A stretch of 64,000 nucleotides of DNA, taken from positions 1-64,000 of the forward strand of contig NZ_JBHSMT010000027.1 in the NCBI RefSeq assembly GCF_042654985.1, read 5' to 3'. A program made the position numbers and the translations under genes. Positions 63,698 to 64,000 of this stretch are shown one piece after another; position 1 is the stretch's first letter; each line of letters opens with the position of its first letter. The stretch is from Paraherbaspirillum soli. Lineage in GTDB: Bacteria > Pseudomonadota > Gammaproteobacteria > Burkholderiales > Burkholderiaceae_D. The notes below the pieces were generated by a model that made no database searches, was not told the DNA's origin, and saw only the letters and a list, made by a program, of their open reading frames with translations.

Positions 63698-64000
63698 TTA
63701 TTTGGCGCCGGCGTTGTTGAGGACCGCGGCCGGAGCCGGCGCGGCAGCGGGATTGGCGTTCTGGTATTTGCTCAATACCAGGCCATCCTCCGGCAGCTTG
63801 CTGCTGGCGCCGCCGTACAGCACCGGCACCTGGATCTCGCTAGCTTCGCGCTTGTCATTGCCGAGACCCAGCAGCGAGGCGAGGTCGGCGTTGTTGTTGC
63901 CGATCGGTTTTTTGTCCTGCGGATTGCGCAGCAGCGCGGTGAGTTTGCCGGCTTCGCGCGCGACGATGATGTTTTGCGCCTGTTCCGGCGTGGTTTCCAG
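63698..64000 (-). CDS. cpaB: Flp pilus assembly protein CpaB, C-terminal part
   Basis: The last 100 codons of a gene that enters from the right edge. The segment opening TTPEQAQNIIVAREAGKLTA followed by LLRNPQDKKP is the SAF-associated C-terminal signature of CpaB/RcpC. A linker then ends in an Ala/Pro-rich tail. The stop lies 45 bp before the secretin ATG, so the order cpaB-secretin-tadA-tadB-tadC is the usual tad order. The pilin and prepilin-peptidase genes should lie beyond the window. Confidence 0.8.
   Translation of the reverse strand: METTPEQAQNIIVAREAGKLTALLRNPQDKKPIGNNNADLASLLGLGNDKREASEIQVPVLYGGASSKLPEDGLVLSKYQNANPAAAPAPAAVLNNAGAK

Overview
The window is GC-rich DNA packed with genes on both strands. 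It looks like a Burkholderiales betaproteobacterium, possibly Oxalobacteraceae. The hints are a DUF4148-type small secreted protein, a FUSC/DUF1656/HlyD efflux set, a GC-rich codon bias and many dispersed palindromic repeats. No rRNA, tRNA, CRISPR array or insertion sequence was recognised. The genus call is an inference from gene families only. LAYOUT: 1-300 holds a promoter and structured leader reading leftwards off the window. 738-5591 is a sugar-type ABC importer (binding protein, ATPase, two permeases). 5697-7294 holds a GNAT acetyltransferase plus a DUF6916-like and a phage-tail-collar protein. 7608-24639 is one co-directional block: a sulfotransferase, a 2700-residue DUF4347/Ig-repeat surface protein, a TolC-like lipoprotein, two HlyD-type adaptors (one with a GAF-like head), a PqqD-like/M50 protease/HlyD fusion, an exported amidohydrolase and an APS kinase. 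25018-25509 is a promoter, structured leader and SymE-like toxin. 25705-34169 is a complete 2-aminoethylphosphonate uptake and degradation locus (phnS, HD oxygenase, phnT, phnU, phnW, phnX, FAD oxidoreductase, phnF). 34422-38529 holds a small secreted protein, an MBL hydrolase with a divergent LysR, another LysR and a DUF4148 protein. 38606-43322 is an efflux operon (OMP, FUSC, DUF1656, HlyD). 43393-43904 is a small gene behind another copy of the leader. 44162-47100 holds a dicarboxylate symporter and an exported catalase. 47542-51208 is a more AT-rich run of exported orphan proteins, including two paralogous beta-helix proteins. 51217-56175 is an RHS/YD toxin-like protein. 56235-64000 is a Flp/Tad pilus operon (cpaB end, secretin, tadA, tadB, tadC, DUF192-TadE). 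HOW IT FITS TOGETHER: the most striking unit is 7608-24639. It is a giant exported protein with an export set that has TolC and HlyD parts but no visible ABC ATPase; an intramembrane-protease-like protein sits where the ATPase would be. It is bracketed by a PAPS-dependent sulfotransferase and by the kinase that makes PAPS, so I infer a sulfation-coupled export system. The second striking observation is a roughly 190-nt RNA-like element present three times (88-299, 24996-25224 and 43707-43926). Each copy has a 17-bp-spaced promoter and stems that keep pairing despite sequence change. Two copies are followed about 50 nt later by a short gene, one of them a SymE-like toxin. The third is the tad-RHS neighbourhood, where an exported RHS protein with a metal-hydrolase-like tail and exported beta-helix proteins follow directly behind the pilus genes.
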